Source of the DNA: Corallium rubrum
Taxonomy: Eukaryota; Cnidaria; Anthozoa; Scleralcyonacea; Coralliidae
Reading direction: 5' to 3'
DNA: 64,000 nt
Assembly: GCA_964035015.1 (NCBI GenBank)
Contig: OZ035997.1
Location: 23,063,834 to 23,127,833 of the forward strand
Shown piece after piece: positions 12,128 to 22,957 of this stretch. Made by a program: the position numbers and the translations under genes. Numbering within the stretch: the first letter of the stretch is position 1; every line of letters begins with the position of its first letter. The notes below the pieces were generated by a model. The model was not told the DNA's origin. It made no database searches and saw only the letters and a program-made list of their open reading frames with translations.

Positions 12128-12690
12128 TTAGCGCACTGCCTCTCACCACTGAGGACCGGAGTAAAGCCTAATTGGATTGAGTTAAGCCCCGGTCAAACGA
12201 GGATGAGAGTCGATGAGAGTTACAACTCTCGCTCGCGTTTGACCACCAACTCTGATCGACTCTCATGCACTCTTATCAACTTTGAGCTGGTTCAAATTTT
12301 AATGAGAGTTTTTGCTCGTTTGACCGGTCATGAGAGTTGGCATATGAGAGTTGATGAGAGTTTAGCGGCTAGAAAAGACTGTATTCGTGACTTTTCGTGA
12401 CAAGAAAAGGCAAGAATGCAAAATATATCTGTCTATTTATTTGTCCAGTACGAGATTCTAAAAATACGAACTTTGTTTACCTCGAAATTCGTTCCTGGTC
12501 TCCCTGCTACGCGCGGTAAATCCTACAACTCTCGTCAACTCTCATCCTCGTTTGACCGGGGCATGAGAGTTGAGAAAACTCTCAGACAAACTCTCGCTTG
12601 CCAACTCTCATCAACTCTCATCCTCGTTTGACCAGGGCTTTAGTATTTGAATGGGTGACCATGCACCTGCCAGATATGAGAAGAGTTGTT
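12128..12690 (+). repeat. 5S-rRNA-derived SINE split by a MITE
   Basis: The left piece begins TTAGCGCACTGCCTCTCACC and the right piece has TTGAATGGGTGACC, the internal control region of 5S rRNA genes. The same order is seen in the copy on the minus strand at 34214-34438. The two halves are separated by the TIR element 12186-12638. The 5S origin is inferred from the conserved GGATGGGTGACC-type box. Confidence 0.65.
12186..12638. mobile_element. TIR element (MITE) inside a SINE
   Basis: Ends GCCCCGGTCAAACGAGGATG and the inverted counterpart ending TTTGACCAGGGC form imperfect TIRs that extend over tens of bases. The core contains many GAGAGTTGATGAGAG-like strings on both strands. No ORF is credible. 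Confidence 0.75.
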
Positions 12691-12754
12691 AGTGCTTAGC
12701 CTTCTGCGCCTTTCTGGCGTCACTCTGAGAGTCTGAGTTGAATGAGTTCTTTAT

Positions 12755-13822
12755 TAAAGTTAAAACACAGCATGGCCTGCGAGCATAGACAATTTTGTCA
12801 AAAATCTTCTTCAGCTCTAGATCTGAATACAAGGTTACAACTAAACAATTCCATCAATTTAAAAGCCTCGATTTAAAATAATGGTAATTTTTGAACCAGA
12901 TCTGGGCCACTTCTAGTTTTTCTTGGGCCAGCGAAACGATATGAGCTTCATTTTGATATATAGCAAAGCCATTAAAAAATATATAACAGAAGCCATCGAA
13001 ATTTTCCCCCCAAAGCCGTCCCAACGAATTTAATAATAAAGACTAAAGTGTTCTATTTTTGGAGCGTTGTGCATGTAATTGACAGTTTTGGCGCCTCGCT
13101 ACCAGATCTGGGCCATTTCTAATTTTTCTTGGGTCAGCGAGATGATAGAATGAGCTTCATTCTCATATATAGGAAAGCAGGTGAAAGTTAGCATAAGCCC
13201 TCGAAATTTCCCCCCCCCCCCCCCCCAAAGAGTCATGTCGGCTCATACAAGTGAATTTGGCTCGCTATGCAATTGGCAGTTTTGGCGTCGTGCTTTAAAA
13301 GCTAATATCTCTTGAATCAGATCTGGGCCACTTCTAATTTTTCTTGGGCCAGCAAGAAGATAGAATGAGTTTCATTTTGATATATAGGAAAGCCGGTTAA
13401 AATTAACAGAAGCTATCGAAATTTCAAATTTTCAACCCAAGGACCAAGTCGGCAGCTACAGTTAATAAAGATTTCTATTTCCGGCGCGCTGTAATTGACA
13501 GTTTTGGCGCCTCGCTTTAAAAGCGAATAACTCTTGAACCAGATCTGGGCCACTTCTAATTTTTCTTGGGCCAGCGAGATGATCGAATGAGCTTCATTTT
13601 GATATATAAGAAAGCTGGTGAAAATTAACAGGCGCCCTCGAAAAGACTGTGTCCCCTACTAGTGAATTGGGCCTGTATCTACTGCGTTCAATCATGCCTA
13701 TAGCTACTATGGTAAAAATAATGCTGTAATTACTGTATGTACTTGTAGTGACCTTGTATTCAGAGCTGAGCAAGATTTTTGTCAAGTTTGTCAATGCTAG
13801 CCATGCTGTGTTTTTACCTTAA
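12755..13822. mobile_element. TIR element with central ~215-bp minisatellite
   Basis: Inverted ends (about 85 bp, marker AACACAGCATGGC) flank four tandem units of ~210-220 bp. Each unit carries CAGATCTGGGCCACTTCTAA and GAGCTTCATTTTGATATATA. The units differ by small indels and homopolymer changes. Non-coding. Confidence 0.7.
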
Positions 13823-13999
13823 TTAATTTGATGACCTAACCCGAACAAAAACCCTAACCCTAATCAGTAACTGTGTTTACCGCTTATATTATACGCTTAC
13901 CGACCTACTAACGTGTTTATTGCCTAGCTTTATACGCTAACCTGACACAGTGATGTGATTCGGGTACGGTAAAGTGTAAACTACCCGACTGCTGAATAC

Positions 14000-14418
14000 A
14001 TGTCAACATGTTGGTCATTAGGTCATATAAATTGCCTCGTCTGAATATGAAATTGTCCAAAGACTATTTTAAAGAGGCTTTCAAAAACGCATCATCATTC
14101 CAACAACGTCTATAATACATCACATTTAAAAATTGACAACGATTCATACTTAAAATACTTACTAAGCTTGTAAAAACTTCTATTCTTGAAATAAATATCT
14201 CGCTCCCTGAATATCTCACTCTCGAGCCTTCAATAACTCCATGCTGCCATAGCATTGACTTACATGAAGTACTTCATTTATAATTTTGGCTTTGGGGTTT
14301 GTCGTGAGTCAATCGTTGAATTCTATGTTTTGATTGGCTCCGAAGGCATTCTATTGTTACATTAACTTAACTTAACAGCGCGACAACAATATATCTACTG
14401 CTTCGCAGTAGATACAAA
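14000..14418 (+). mobile_element. Hairpin-ended element, family 2
   Basis: Reverse-orientation relative of 10985-11710. It ends in CAATATATCTACTGC, a TTC loop, GCAGTAGAT, then ACAAAAA. This terminus has the same layout as the hairpin end of the elements at 41373 and 47116 (CAATATATCTGCGC, GTT, GCGCAGAT, ACAAAA). The layout recalls Helentron/HINE elements, which end in a short 3' stem-loop; that is an inference. Confidence 0.55.
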
Positions 14419-15111
14419 AACTATTAAGTAACAAAAGGATAGTTGACGCAAGAACGACATTAGCCACCGTAAAAATACTAAACCGATTGTCCTTATAGCA
14501 GCGGATTTTCGCATCCTTGACAATCAGTTGCACCGCAATCAGTCTCAGGTAGTTAGAAGTCCGAGGATGTGGCGAGAGTGGCCGAAAAAGTTACCGAACG
14601 TGCTACGAATTCGCTGAAAAAATTGGAGAACACTTCTTCTAAATTCAGCCACGGTCAGCGGAGCGATCTGCTAAATTCAGCCACGGTCAGCGGACTATTA
14701 AGGGGTGCAAACCAATCAGAGAGCCAGAATAGAGTGGCTGAATTTGGCGGGAGCCACGGTGAGTCACCCTTGCCATATCTTGTTACAATTTTATTGCGAA
14801 ATAATGCAACCAAATCTAGTCGGCTCCGGTAGTCGGTAGTGACTAGTGCACGTCAGTCTGTCTTGACCGAGTTCTTCAGAGTGATATTAAAGAATAGCTG
14901 CGTGTATAGAGGGACAATGATTGTGCCTGTGACAGATAGTCGAAATACTAGAAATTACTTAAGCCGTCGGGGATTAAACAACATATAAGTAACATTCCTT
15001 AAACCAACACATATTTTATTTAAAAATAATAAACTCTTTTATACTTATATCTACGTTAAATTCTAACATTTTCCATTTCTATTGTCCTTACTGTGTTTTC
15101 TTATATCACAG
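14419..15111 (+). other. Possible 5' exon and intron of the next gene
   Basis: A strong donor (CCACG before GTGAGT at 14759) follows a GC-richer stretch 14560-14758. That stretch contains a ~28-bp direct repeat (AAATTCAGCCACGGTCAGCG, twice). The frame leading into the next exon has a stop just upstream and no Met, so this would be a non-coding 5' exon, or is unrelated. Confidence 0.3.
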
Positions 15112-15504
15112 CACTTGACAGGCACCGCTGAAGAAACGACAGCAAAGATTGCGAAGAGAATCATCAACTACGATGGTCCACTTGTCGTGACCAATTTGTT
15201 GAGAGAGCCATTCAGCTCGGGAACAAGAGCTTCCCCAACAGACGTGCAAGAAAGTATGGTTACACTTGAAAGCCAACGTCTTGGTTATGTGGTAAAAAAT
15301 GGCGCAACCATTGCCTTCGTGAAAGAAACTCCAGATGAAGTAGATCAAAGTAGTCTAGCTAGACTTGGCTTGTCCATGGATGCATATCGCAAGTCTTTCT
15401 TTAAGATCAACATGGATGTATCAAACAGGATTCGCGAACGGTTAATAGCAACAAACGAACTCGCTTCCCGTATATTGAATAGCGCCAATGATGGAGAAGA
15501 ATGA
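15112..15504 (+). CDS. Unrecognised protein, internal/last exon
   Basis: Acceptor TTATATCACAG then 130 open codons starting HLTGTAEETTAKIAKR and ending NSANDGEE with TGA. Charged and Leu-rich, no membrane span. The central stretch LREPFSSGTRASPTDVQESM followed by a strand-rich segment looks like a small folded (possibly winged-helix-like) domain. I cannot name it. The start lies in an upstream exon that is not certain; the first in-frame Met is at about 15256. A short ORF follows immediately in another frame (15539-15682) and may be a frameshifted continuation. Confidence 0.5.
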   Translation, partial: HLTGTAEETTAKIAKRIINYDGPLVVTNLLREPFSSGTRASPTDVQESMVTLESQRLGYVVKNGATIAFVKETPDEVDQSSLARLGLSMDAYRKSFFKINMDVSNRIRERLIATNELASRILNSANDGEE

Positions 15505-15538
15505 ACAATTGAATAGAACGAGCTGGTAGACATCGTAA

Positions 15539-15682
15539 ATGAACTGCCAAACATTAATTCTGAGCAAAAAAGAAAATAAAGTGATAAAGCAAATGCTCAA
15601 AAAAACATCCCAGGAAGCAGAACTATTTCGGCAGATGTATTTGCAACAGGTTGAAGAGAATATAGGCACTGATAATTTTTAG
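15539..15682 (+). CDS. Small ORF, 47 aa, charged helix
   Basis: Begins MNCQTLILSKKENK and ends EENIGTDNF with TAG. The pattern KQMLKKTSQEAELFRQMYLQ is a strongly amphipathic helix. It could be a frameshifted C-terminal tail of the preceding exon or chance. AATAAA-like signals follow. Confidence 0.3.
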   Translation: MNCQTLILSKKENKVIKQMLKKTSQEAELFRQMYLQQVEENIGTDNF

Positions 15683-16024
15683 TTAATTATACTTATATAC
15701 GTCATTATAGGTCTTGAAACTGATCATAGGTGAATTGAGAACAAAATATATTAGGCCTATAATTGTTGATATTCTAATTTTACTTTTTTGTTTGATTATC
15801 CTGATTGACACGACAAGTTAAGTCTCAAACTAGTAACGCTTATATATTGATTATTGTGGAAAATAAAAATGTTATTTTAAACAGTGTTCTTGTATTCAGT
15901 TACGTTCAATAATTGCTGCCTCCCCTCAGGGAGGCAGCACACTATTCTTGACGTTGCCTCGTATCCAGGCCTTTGTCCGAGCTATGTAAAGCCGACCAGA
16001 TCTCGATTTGTTAAATTTTGCGGA
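15683..16024. other. 3' flank with a perfect hairpin
   Basis: AT-rich. A perfect 10-bp-stem hairpin, GCTGCCTCCC / GGGAGGCAGC with CTCA loop, lies at 15915-15938. No gene. Confidence 0.5.
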
Positions 16025-16279
16025 TGTTTGTTTGTTTGTTTGTTTGTTTGTTTGTTTGTTTGTTTGTTTGTTTGTTTGTTTGTTTGTTTGTTTGTTTGTT
16101 TGTTTGTTTGTTTGTTTGTTTGTTTGTTTGTTTGTTTGTTTGTTTGTTTGTTTGTTTGTTTGTTTGTTTGTTTGTTTGTTTGTTTGTTTGTTTGTTTGTT
16201 TGTTTGTTTGTTTGTTTGTTTGTTTGTTTGTTTGTTTGTTTGTTTGTTTGTTTGTTTGTTTGTTTGTTTGTTTGTTTGT
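16025..16279. repeat. (TTTG)n microsatellite
   Basis: About 64 perfect tetranucleotide units. Open frames through it are an artefact of the repeat. Confidence 0.98.
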
Positions 16280-16424
16280 CGGCATTACGTCATCCATATA
16301 TGAGCTGATGTGACTCAGTGCGCATGTTCCGCTACCACGCTGCCTTCGATACTCCGGTGGTTGTTCTGGTTCAGCTTGTCGAAGTTCTTCCTCCACAGAA
16401 AATTCACGGTAAGAACAATACATC

Positions 16425-16748
16425 ATGTCTTTACTTTCTCGTGGAAGTATTCATCAAGGCCATGAAGGTTTCAGTGGCCAGTCTCGAGGAAAGCAGTGCT
16501 CTTTCATGAGTTTATCAGCGCTGTTAAAAGCACAAACTATTCCAGTTATCGAGTGGAACTCGACAACCATCGACAGTGTCTTAGTACAAGGAGACAACAT
16601 GTACTTGAATGCTTTTAACAATGATCTTGTTCCTCTTGAGGGATTTCTGTCGCTGAACAACTTACCAACTGTTGTTTGTTGCCGTTGGTTAGAAGACAAG
16701 TCAAAGAACTCGTCCATTGAGACATGTCGATCAGTGATCGCCCGTTGA
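16425..16748 (+). pseudogene. Cysteine-protease-like fragment (herpes C76 / Helitron-protease-like)
   Basis: 107 aa. It contains IHQGHEGF then SRGKQCSFMSLSALL, followed by IDSVLVQGDNMY and a LNNLP segment. The RG.QC...N/S...L box resembles the catalytic-Cys box of peptidase C76-like deubiquitinases, a fold also found in proteins carried by some animal transposons. The expected downstream His/Asp half is missing: the ORF stops at 16748. Assignment is from motif memory, so moderate to low confidence. A donor-like CACGGTAAG at 16408 suggests an upstream exon. Confidence 0.4.
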
Positions 16749-18477
16749 GGCAAAAAAATGTTGCCAAATATATTCAGATAAGTGATAGTTATTTGTAATT
16801 TAAGTCTGTAGTATTTGAATGTAATTAAAAGAATTGAAAAAAATGTGTACATGCTGCAGTATGTCTGTTACAATGTATATAATCATCCCCAGGATTTATT
16901 TTGGAAATTTTATCAAAAATTAGGCTACCCATGTCCCATGCCTTCTGAGGCAGCACTTCACTTGCGATAGTAATCCCCGAGCCGGGCGACGGGCCGAAGG
17001 CCCGGAGCCCGGTGAGGGTGCTAATCTCGACACGCGTGGAGTCCATTTTACACGCGTGTAGAAAAAGCGAGGGAGACGAAATCTGTGAAATAGTTTATTT
17101 ATTTGTTTGTATATATATATGTTTGGTACGGTGTCACGCGGTAAGAATAGTTGGACACTGGTGACTAGCGACGAAGAAACCTATAAATCTGTCAGTATTT
17201 CGGCTTTATGGAGCCTGTTCTACTTAAATAAAACATTGGTTGTGGTCACTCATTGGTCAAATAATTTTAAAGTTATAAACGGTAGGATTCTTGTTGTCTT
17301 AAAACCTAAACAATATACAGCTTCACGTTTTCGTGCTTTCCCTTTGCTCGTCCAAACCATAAGTCAGCTTAACTAAAGCTAACTTAAAACACTTCCTTTA
17401 TAAGCTTATGTTTATGTTATTCATTGACTTTGCATGGGCTTTGGCGATTTTTTTTGCTGTATTTCCAAATTTTCGACTGAAACGTGGGCTGTTTAATACT
17501 TCTTTCTGGGACCGATTCTACTGAATTGTTTTTATCTCAGACTCTATTATAAATGTAATTTTGAGCTGTTAACTTTTAATTCTGCCTTTACAAAACATGA
17601 ATACATAGCCACATAGGGAAGCCATAAGCCATTTAAGTGCTTGCTAAAAATAATCCCTTTTGAATCCTCCTATAAAAACAATATATTTTTACAACCAGAT
17701 ATAAATTTTGCTTTGATATGTTCAACTTTCATTAAATCAGTTAGTCATTCTATAATTATCTCGAGGATTATCATTTGCTTTAAAATCTGTTTGTTTTTAT
17801 ATTGGTTGTATATCAGGAGTGCTTATTTTAAATCAGGGTGGGTGGGTGGGGGGTGTTTCAAAAAACCATTTAATAAAAGCGGGCGAGGGGTTGTTGCATT
17901 CATGTATTTCTAGTTCCTAGTTAATTATACCTTGGACTTTGGTTATTTTAGCGCAAACCGACACACCTTTTTGAGTATCTGATAAGAAGCTTAGACAAAG
18001 AAAGCCAATTAGCATAAAACTTTTAACATGAAAGGAAACAAGAAATTATAATCTGACTTCCGAGCCCATGAATCCTTCATAGTTCAAATTTCTAACTCAT
18101 CTTGTATGCCGCAATAGGTATGAGCTTACTTTATGTGCACCCATTGTCTTTTGTTAGATTCTGAAGTGCATGTAGGGCTAACCAGTCTTCTTCTAAAATA
18201 TTTTGACAGTTTTATATTTGTTCCTATCGCAATTTTTCATAAAAATCCTCATCGCTGGCCAACTCGAAATTAGCCATTAATAGGAACTGAACTATTATTG
18301 ATCACTTAATAATTAGCTAATATAAAATAACAGCCAAGTAGTTTTATACTGTGAGATAAAAGGGCCGTTTGTGTATGAGAGATAACACACAAACAAACTT
18401 ATCTTTCGAACAACTTCACATCCCCAACGTAACATGCGTCTTATATGTGCGTCTTATATATATAGCCACAGTCACGG
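16749..18477. other. No gene seen
   Basis: Includes a GC-rich self-complementary patch at 16978-17012 (GGGCCGAAGGCCC). The rest is AT-rich with no exon-like conservation visible. Confidence 0.4.
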
Positions 18478-18775
18478 GAATGAAAGGATATAATTTTACA
18501 CTGGCGTTCTAGCGCTAAGGATCGCGTTATTTCTGTAGATAGTTTCTCGCTTTGAGATATTGAAGACTTTTCCTGGCGCTCTGGTAGCCAGTGGATAATT
18601 TTTAATACACTGGCAAACTGGCGCCCTGGCTAAGGGTCGCGTTATTTCTCTAGTTTCCGCTACGAGATATTGAACACTTTTCCTGGCGCTCTGGCACCCA
18701 GTGGATAATTTTACACTGGCGCTCTGGCGCTTTGCTAATGCTCTGGAAAACTGGCGCTATAAGGGTGTATTCTCT
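18478..18775. repeat. Tandem repeat, ~125-bp unit
   Basis: Two to two and a half units sharing GGGTCGCGTTATTTCT, GAGATATTGAA, ACTTTTCCTGGCGCTCTGG and CAGTGGATAATTTT, with nested ACTGGCGCTCTGG sub-repeats. Confidence 0.75.
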
Positions 18776-19429
18776 GTAGTTCTTGAGAGAGTCTTGAAAC
18801 TGTTCAAAAATATATTTGATAATAACGAGATAAGTTAATTTGTCATCCTGAACAATGAAGCATGTAATATATAATGTGTCATGTTGATAATTGTGATGAT
18901 CAATAATAGATCATTTATGACGCACTCTGTGCTCTGCTACACAGGGCAACAACCAGTTCCCACCGAGTTGAAAAATAGCAAATAGAAACAGCAAATTCCG
19001 TAGCGAGTTATATAGCAATGTCAAAGACAAACTGCAACAGAAATCTCACATTTGTAGCGACCCGAAAAGATTACAACATAAATAACGAGTTGAAGTACAT
19101 TGCGAGTTGAAAATATAGCAAATACATGTTCGACAAAATTTGTAGCGATCTGAACTGTTTCGAACTCAAACCGGCCAAATTCGTACCGGTTAGAAATTAC
19201 AGGCTGCGAGTACAAACGGACAAATTGTGGCATGTCAAAGACGGCACAATTCATATTGGAGTTGAATTATTACGAACAAGAGTGAAATTCATAATCAATT
19301 TGAAAATATTACAAATTTAAACAGGGCCAAATGGCAAAATCAGTAGCGAGTCCAATATAAAGCGTCCCCCAAAACAGTCCCATAATTCCACGCGAGCTGC
19401 TAATTCGTCCCAGTCCCTGCAGTTTCTGA
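18776..19429. other. No gene seen
   Basis: Contains loosely repeated AAATTNGTAGCGA / GAGTTGAAAATATAGC strings. No coding evidence. Confidence 0.4.
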
Positions 19430-19525
19430 AGTGGCTAATAAGCACCCCCTGTTTTCGAAAATTGTCATCCGCCTGTAGATTCTTTTTTAGATGAAACAGC
19501 CTGTTGCAGACTTTTGAGGTAAGCG

Positions 19526-19614
<89 letters not shown>
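19430..19614 (+). repeat. Penelope pseudo-LTR module with (AT)n
   Basis: Carries AGCACCCCCTGTTTTCG, GATTCTTTTTTAGATGAAAC and CTTTTGAGGTAAGCGAAAAT followed by a long AT run. The same module occurs at 54189-54420 (minus), 56245-56393 and, as a palindrome, 60909-61203. In those places it is attached to Penelope ORFs. Confidence 0.7.
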
Positions 19615-19617
<3 letters not shown>

Positions 19618-19939
19618 CGGAGACTGAGCCAAATGAGTGATGAGTTAATGATTGCAGTAAGAATAAATTAGGTTATATTTAGGTTGGGTTAGAATGTAAT
19701 TAAATAGTGACGATTGATTGTGAACACGTCTTGCGTAAACACGAGTTAGCCAATAAGAGGACAGCAAACGGAGTGTGGTATGCGACTTGAGAGAGTAAAA
19801 TATTGTGATCGTGACTGTGGTTGAGACTTGAGATGTGACGCGACGTGTTTATGTGACTGTGTAAATAAAATCCTTTTGAATAGAACTGTGAGAAGTGACT
19901 TGTTGGAAAGATCTGTATTGGGAGGCGATACTATTTCCT

Positions 19940-19999
<60 letters not shown>

Positions 20000-20022
20000 C
20001 CAATTCTTCTGGACGATGACAA
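19615..20022. other. Non-coding, with (AT)n at 19943-19997
   Basis: No gene recognised. The AT tract directly precedes the duplicated block. Confidence 0.5.
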
Positions 20023-20337
20023 TGACAGCATTGTTTTGAATATAGATGCCACACTCGCTAATGTACCTGTTATACCGCTGATAAAATTAGCCGAATGCGG
20101 GCTCAAGGGGCCTCACAGTATGGCATTTAGTGCTTACCGATTATCTTGGCGATCTCGAGAGTCGAGACTGAGGGAAGAACGATACGATTATTATTTTCTC
20201 TTGCGGATTTTTTTACCTTAGTCGTATGACTTATTTGACTAACGCTAAATCCGCCGCTGATTAATCTTGGACCAGACAGATAGAATAATAAGCTTTAATT
20301 TGGTGTATCGTGTGTGCCGATCGGTTGATTATTGCTG

Positions 20338-20396
20338 AATCCGAGGCTGAATCCGAGGCTGAATCCGAGGCTGAATCCGAGGCCGAATCTGAGGCT
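20338..20396. repeat. 12-bp minisatellite (CCGAGGCTGAAT)
   Basis: Four to five units in copy A and three diverged ones in copy B, in the 3' flank of the IGFBP-like gene. Confidence 0.9.
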
Positions 20397-20411
20397 ACCT
20401 TCACACTGATA

Positions 20412-20758
20412 TTATTTATTACGTACCATCTCGGTGATCGTTGTTCCCTTCCGCACGCATTTGCCACGTACGTGATACATTTCTCTCCTAGCTCCTTGAT
20501 CGCAAAACAGTCCGACGTCGCAATGACCATCGAAGTCCCAAAGACCACCGCACCATTCACCTTCGACTTTAGCGCAGGTCTTACAACAAAAGCAAACATC
20601 ATCTGTAATACCACCCTGACACGATTTCTTCAAGGCCTCAACAGCTTGGCAATGAGTACTCTCACCAAATTCATTGCGTCTGCAATAGCAGCTCAAAGCG
20701 TCTGTAGATACAAGTGACTAGCCACGAGTACTATAACGAGGAATAGAACGGTATTCAT
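20412..20758 (-). pseudogene. IGFBP-domain secreted protein, frameshifted copy
   Basis: Nearly identical to the intact gene at 23361-23705, but two extra bases in the signal peptide (GTGGCTAGTCAC against GTGGCTTCAC) shift the frame after VLVA. The cysteine-rich domain is still open downstream from about 20696, with no Met. It is dead as annotated unless an alternative start is used. Confidence 0.8.
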
Positions 20759-20877
20759 CGTTGTCTTGTTTTAACGGTGATCTGGATTTTCTTCAGGTTT
20801 TCTTGTATATAGTTATAATACACAGAACCAAGTGTTAAGTTATTCTGATCTCGTCACCACAGACTGAGGTAACTGAG

Positions 20878-20890
20878 AGCATTATATACT
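20878..20890 (-). promoter_or_regulatory. TATA box of copy A
   Basis: GTATATAATGC on the minus strand, about 125 bp upstream of the start codon, conserved with copy B. Confidence 0.45.
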
Positions 20891-21044
20891 TACTTCGAAT
20901 ATGATCTTTGTTTATACGTAATTGTAACGACGTGATGACTGAATTTCTGACCTTTCCTGCGAGCAAGCGGAGTTTGAGAAAGCACCACCTTTGTATAGCG
21001 ATGCCCTGAAGTCAAGTGGTTTCACTCAGCCATTGTCCTACTGT

Positions 21045-21765
21045 TCACCAAGCCGAAGCAAAGCAACAGGAAAAGTAGGCCTAGAAATATTTTATGGTTC
21101 AATCCACCATTTAGCAGAACCGTAAGAACTAACGTAGAACATCAGTTTTTAAGTCTGATCGATAAACATTTCCCAGCTGATAACCCATTGCACAAAACAT
21201 TTAACCGAGGGACGGTCAAGGTTAGTTATAGTTGTATGGCGAATATGAAACGCACAATAAACAGGCATAATTCAAAAGTCCTAAGAAACACGGAAGCGCC
21301 TGAGAACGAAGAAACATGTAACTACTGGGTGAAACCAAACTGCCCACTTGACGGCGCGTGCTTGACAAGAAACCTTGTTTACCAAGGCCATAGTATCACT
21401 ACAGTCCCCAGAAAACCAAGGGACAAAAACGTATATATATCGGCATGACAGAAGGAGAATTCAAGACAAGATTTCGCAACCACAAGCAGTCATTTAATAA
21501 CAAAAAATATGCATCAAGCACAGCGTTGTCTAAATATATATGGGAATTAAAGGAAGCAGAAACGAAGTACACAATCAAATGGTCAATTTTAAAACGGGCG
21601 AATGCGTGCAGAAGTGGAGGGAAACAATGCAACCTTTGTCTGGCGGAGAAACTTTGCATTTTAAAAGCAGGAAAACATATTTTAAACAAAAGGACTGAAC
21701 TTTTATCTAAGTGTAGGCACGAAAACAAATTTTATGTAATTAATCTTAAACCCCTGTAAATCTTA
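21045..21765 (+). pseudogene. Penelope-like element, GIY-YIG end of ORF
   Basis: Two frames joined near 21445 give the C-terminal third of a Penelope-like polyprotein. It reads RNILWFNPPFSRTV, HKTFNRGTVKVSYSC, a Cys cluster (CNYWVKPNCPLDGACL), then VYIGMTEGEFKTRFRNH (the GIY-YIG nuclease core), SKYIWELK, QCNLCLAEK and a final NKRTELLSKCRHENKF. The RT part is missing. Same family as 54465-55785. Confidence 0.85.
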
Positions 21766-21774
21766 ACCCGTTTT

Positions 21775-21814
21775 TAGTCTGATGATCGCTTCGAGCGTGA
21801 AACTCGAGTTACCG
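21775..21814 (+). ncRNA. Hammerhead-ribozyme-like motif
   Basis: CTGATGA, a stem-loop TCGCTTCGAGCGT, GAAAC, a mini stem III and GTT. It sits 15-20 bp after the Penelope stop codon. Stem I is only 2 bp as drawn, so activity is doubtful. Penelope-like elements are known to carry minimal type I hammerheads. Confidence 0.5.
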
Positions 21815-21947
21815 CCTTTTTTAACATGTACATAGTTTTTACCTATCCAATGTTTTAAATTAAATGCTTTATCATTGCTCTACTTTGTATTGAGCACTCT
21901 ACAAGCTACTGGTGGCAAACATTTCGTTATAAATTGTATATATATAT

Positions 21948-22336
21948 TTAGCATATACCTCGCAGGTGAATAGTGCTTTTCACGCAATCTGATTGGTTCC
22001 TCTAGCTCGGGATATACCTGCGGGCAAAAGAAAATGGCGGACAGTTTTACTTTATGTTTACCGAAGCAGGATATTTTGTTGATAAACAAGGCTGATGTAG
22101 TAGAATAATGAGAAAAGTCAACAAAATTAAGTAGAAGAGTGTCCACAGGTATGTTTCTTTACAATTTTCTAGCCATTAATGTCTTCAAAAGTTGTAAAAA
22201 CTGTTTTGTCGACAAATATCGAGTACGCGAAGTGCCATTAGTGCCCAAGTTGCTAGCGGCCGTGCCTTGTATAAAAATACCGAAAAATATAAGAATGTTA
22301 AACTTGTTATTTCATTTATGAGGTATATGCTAAAAC
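21948..22336. mobile_element. TIR element (MITE)
   Basis: Inverted ends TTTAGCATATACCTC / GAGGTATATGCTAAA, about 390 bp, no ORF. Confidence 0.65.
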
Positions 22337-22438
22337 AATTATTCACCTCAGTGTCGGTGAATAGTGTGGATATTCACCTCGCCGAAGCGGCTCGGTGAAT
22401 ATCCAGCACTATTCACCTCCACTTCGGTGAATAATTGT

Positions 22439-22441
<3 letters not shown>
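22337..22441. repeat. Self-complementary repeat (TTCACCTC...)
   Basis: CAATTATTCACC at the left pairs with GGTGAATAATTG at the right, with inner pairs around GGTGAATATCC. A related hairpin repeat lies at 24758-24870 (CAATTAGTCAC / GTGACTAATTG). Confidence 0.65.
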
Positions 22442-22511
<70 letters not shown>

Positions 22512-22514
22512 GTG

Positions 22515-22549
<35 letters not shown>
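22442..22549. repeat. (AT)n(GT)n compound microsatellite
   Basis: AT run followed by GT run with a few interruptions. Confidence 0.95.
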
Positions 22550-22552
<3 letters not shown>

Positions 22553-22553
<1 letters not shown>

Positions 22554-22907
22554 TCAAACGACATGATCACAATCCCTTCCGGCAATGCAGACGACCATGG
22601 CCACGCATTTAACTGGACTCAAACGAAAGTTCTAGGCCAAGCCTCAACAAGACATGCCCGCGAGTTCAAAGAAGCATGGTACAGCACAGAAAAACACACA
22701 TTTAACAAACACGTTGAAATACCTACTATCTACCATCAACTAAAACACACTCAACATTCGATCTCCTATAAAGTAATAACCAATCAGAACCAACCACTAG
22801 GAACACCAACCAATCAAAAATCTACCAAAAACAACAAACCAATCAGACGCTCGGATCGCATATCACAACAAAATTCAAATAATATAAACGAAGAACCCAA
22901 ACTCTAA
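22553..22907 (+). pseudogene. Penelope-like element, C-terminal fragment
   Basis: Reads SGNADDHGHAFNWTQTKVLG, REFKEAWYSTEKHTFNKHV then a basic tail ending NEEPKL. This is like the end of Penelope GIY-YIG proteins, with the His-containing HGHAFNW and FKEAWYS boxes. The N-terminal part of the nuclease and the RT are absent: the microsatellite marks the break. Confidence 0.65.
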
Positions 22908-22913
22908 CCACCT

Positions 22914-22957
22914 TATTTCTGACGAAGACTCGAAGGACCGAGTTGAAAGCTCAAACT
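22914..22957 (+). ncRNA. Hammerhead-ribozyme-like motif
   Basis: TTT-CTGACGA, stem II ACTCG/CGAGT, GAAA, mini stem III, CTC, then AAA, which pairs with the TTT (stem I). It lies 10 bp after the Penelope stop. Confidence 0.5.

Larger units (their letters stand above)
20023..20935. repeat. Segmental duplication, copy A
   Basis: About 0.9 kb closely similar to 22990-23905, holding the IGFBP-like pseudogene, its promoter and 3' flank. Copy A has a ~50-bp stretch (ATAGATGCCACACTCGC...) absent from B. A third partial copy of its 3' flank is at 56695-56800. Confidence 0.85.

Noticed and set aside
16008-16426. FVCLFVCL / NKQTNKQT ORFs
   Set aside because: Translations of the (TTTG)n microsatellite on both strands.
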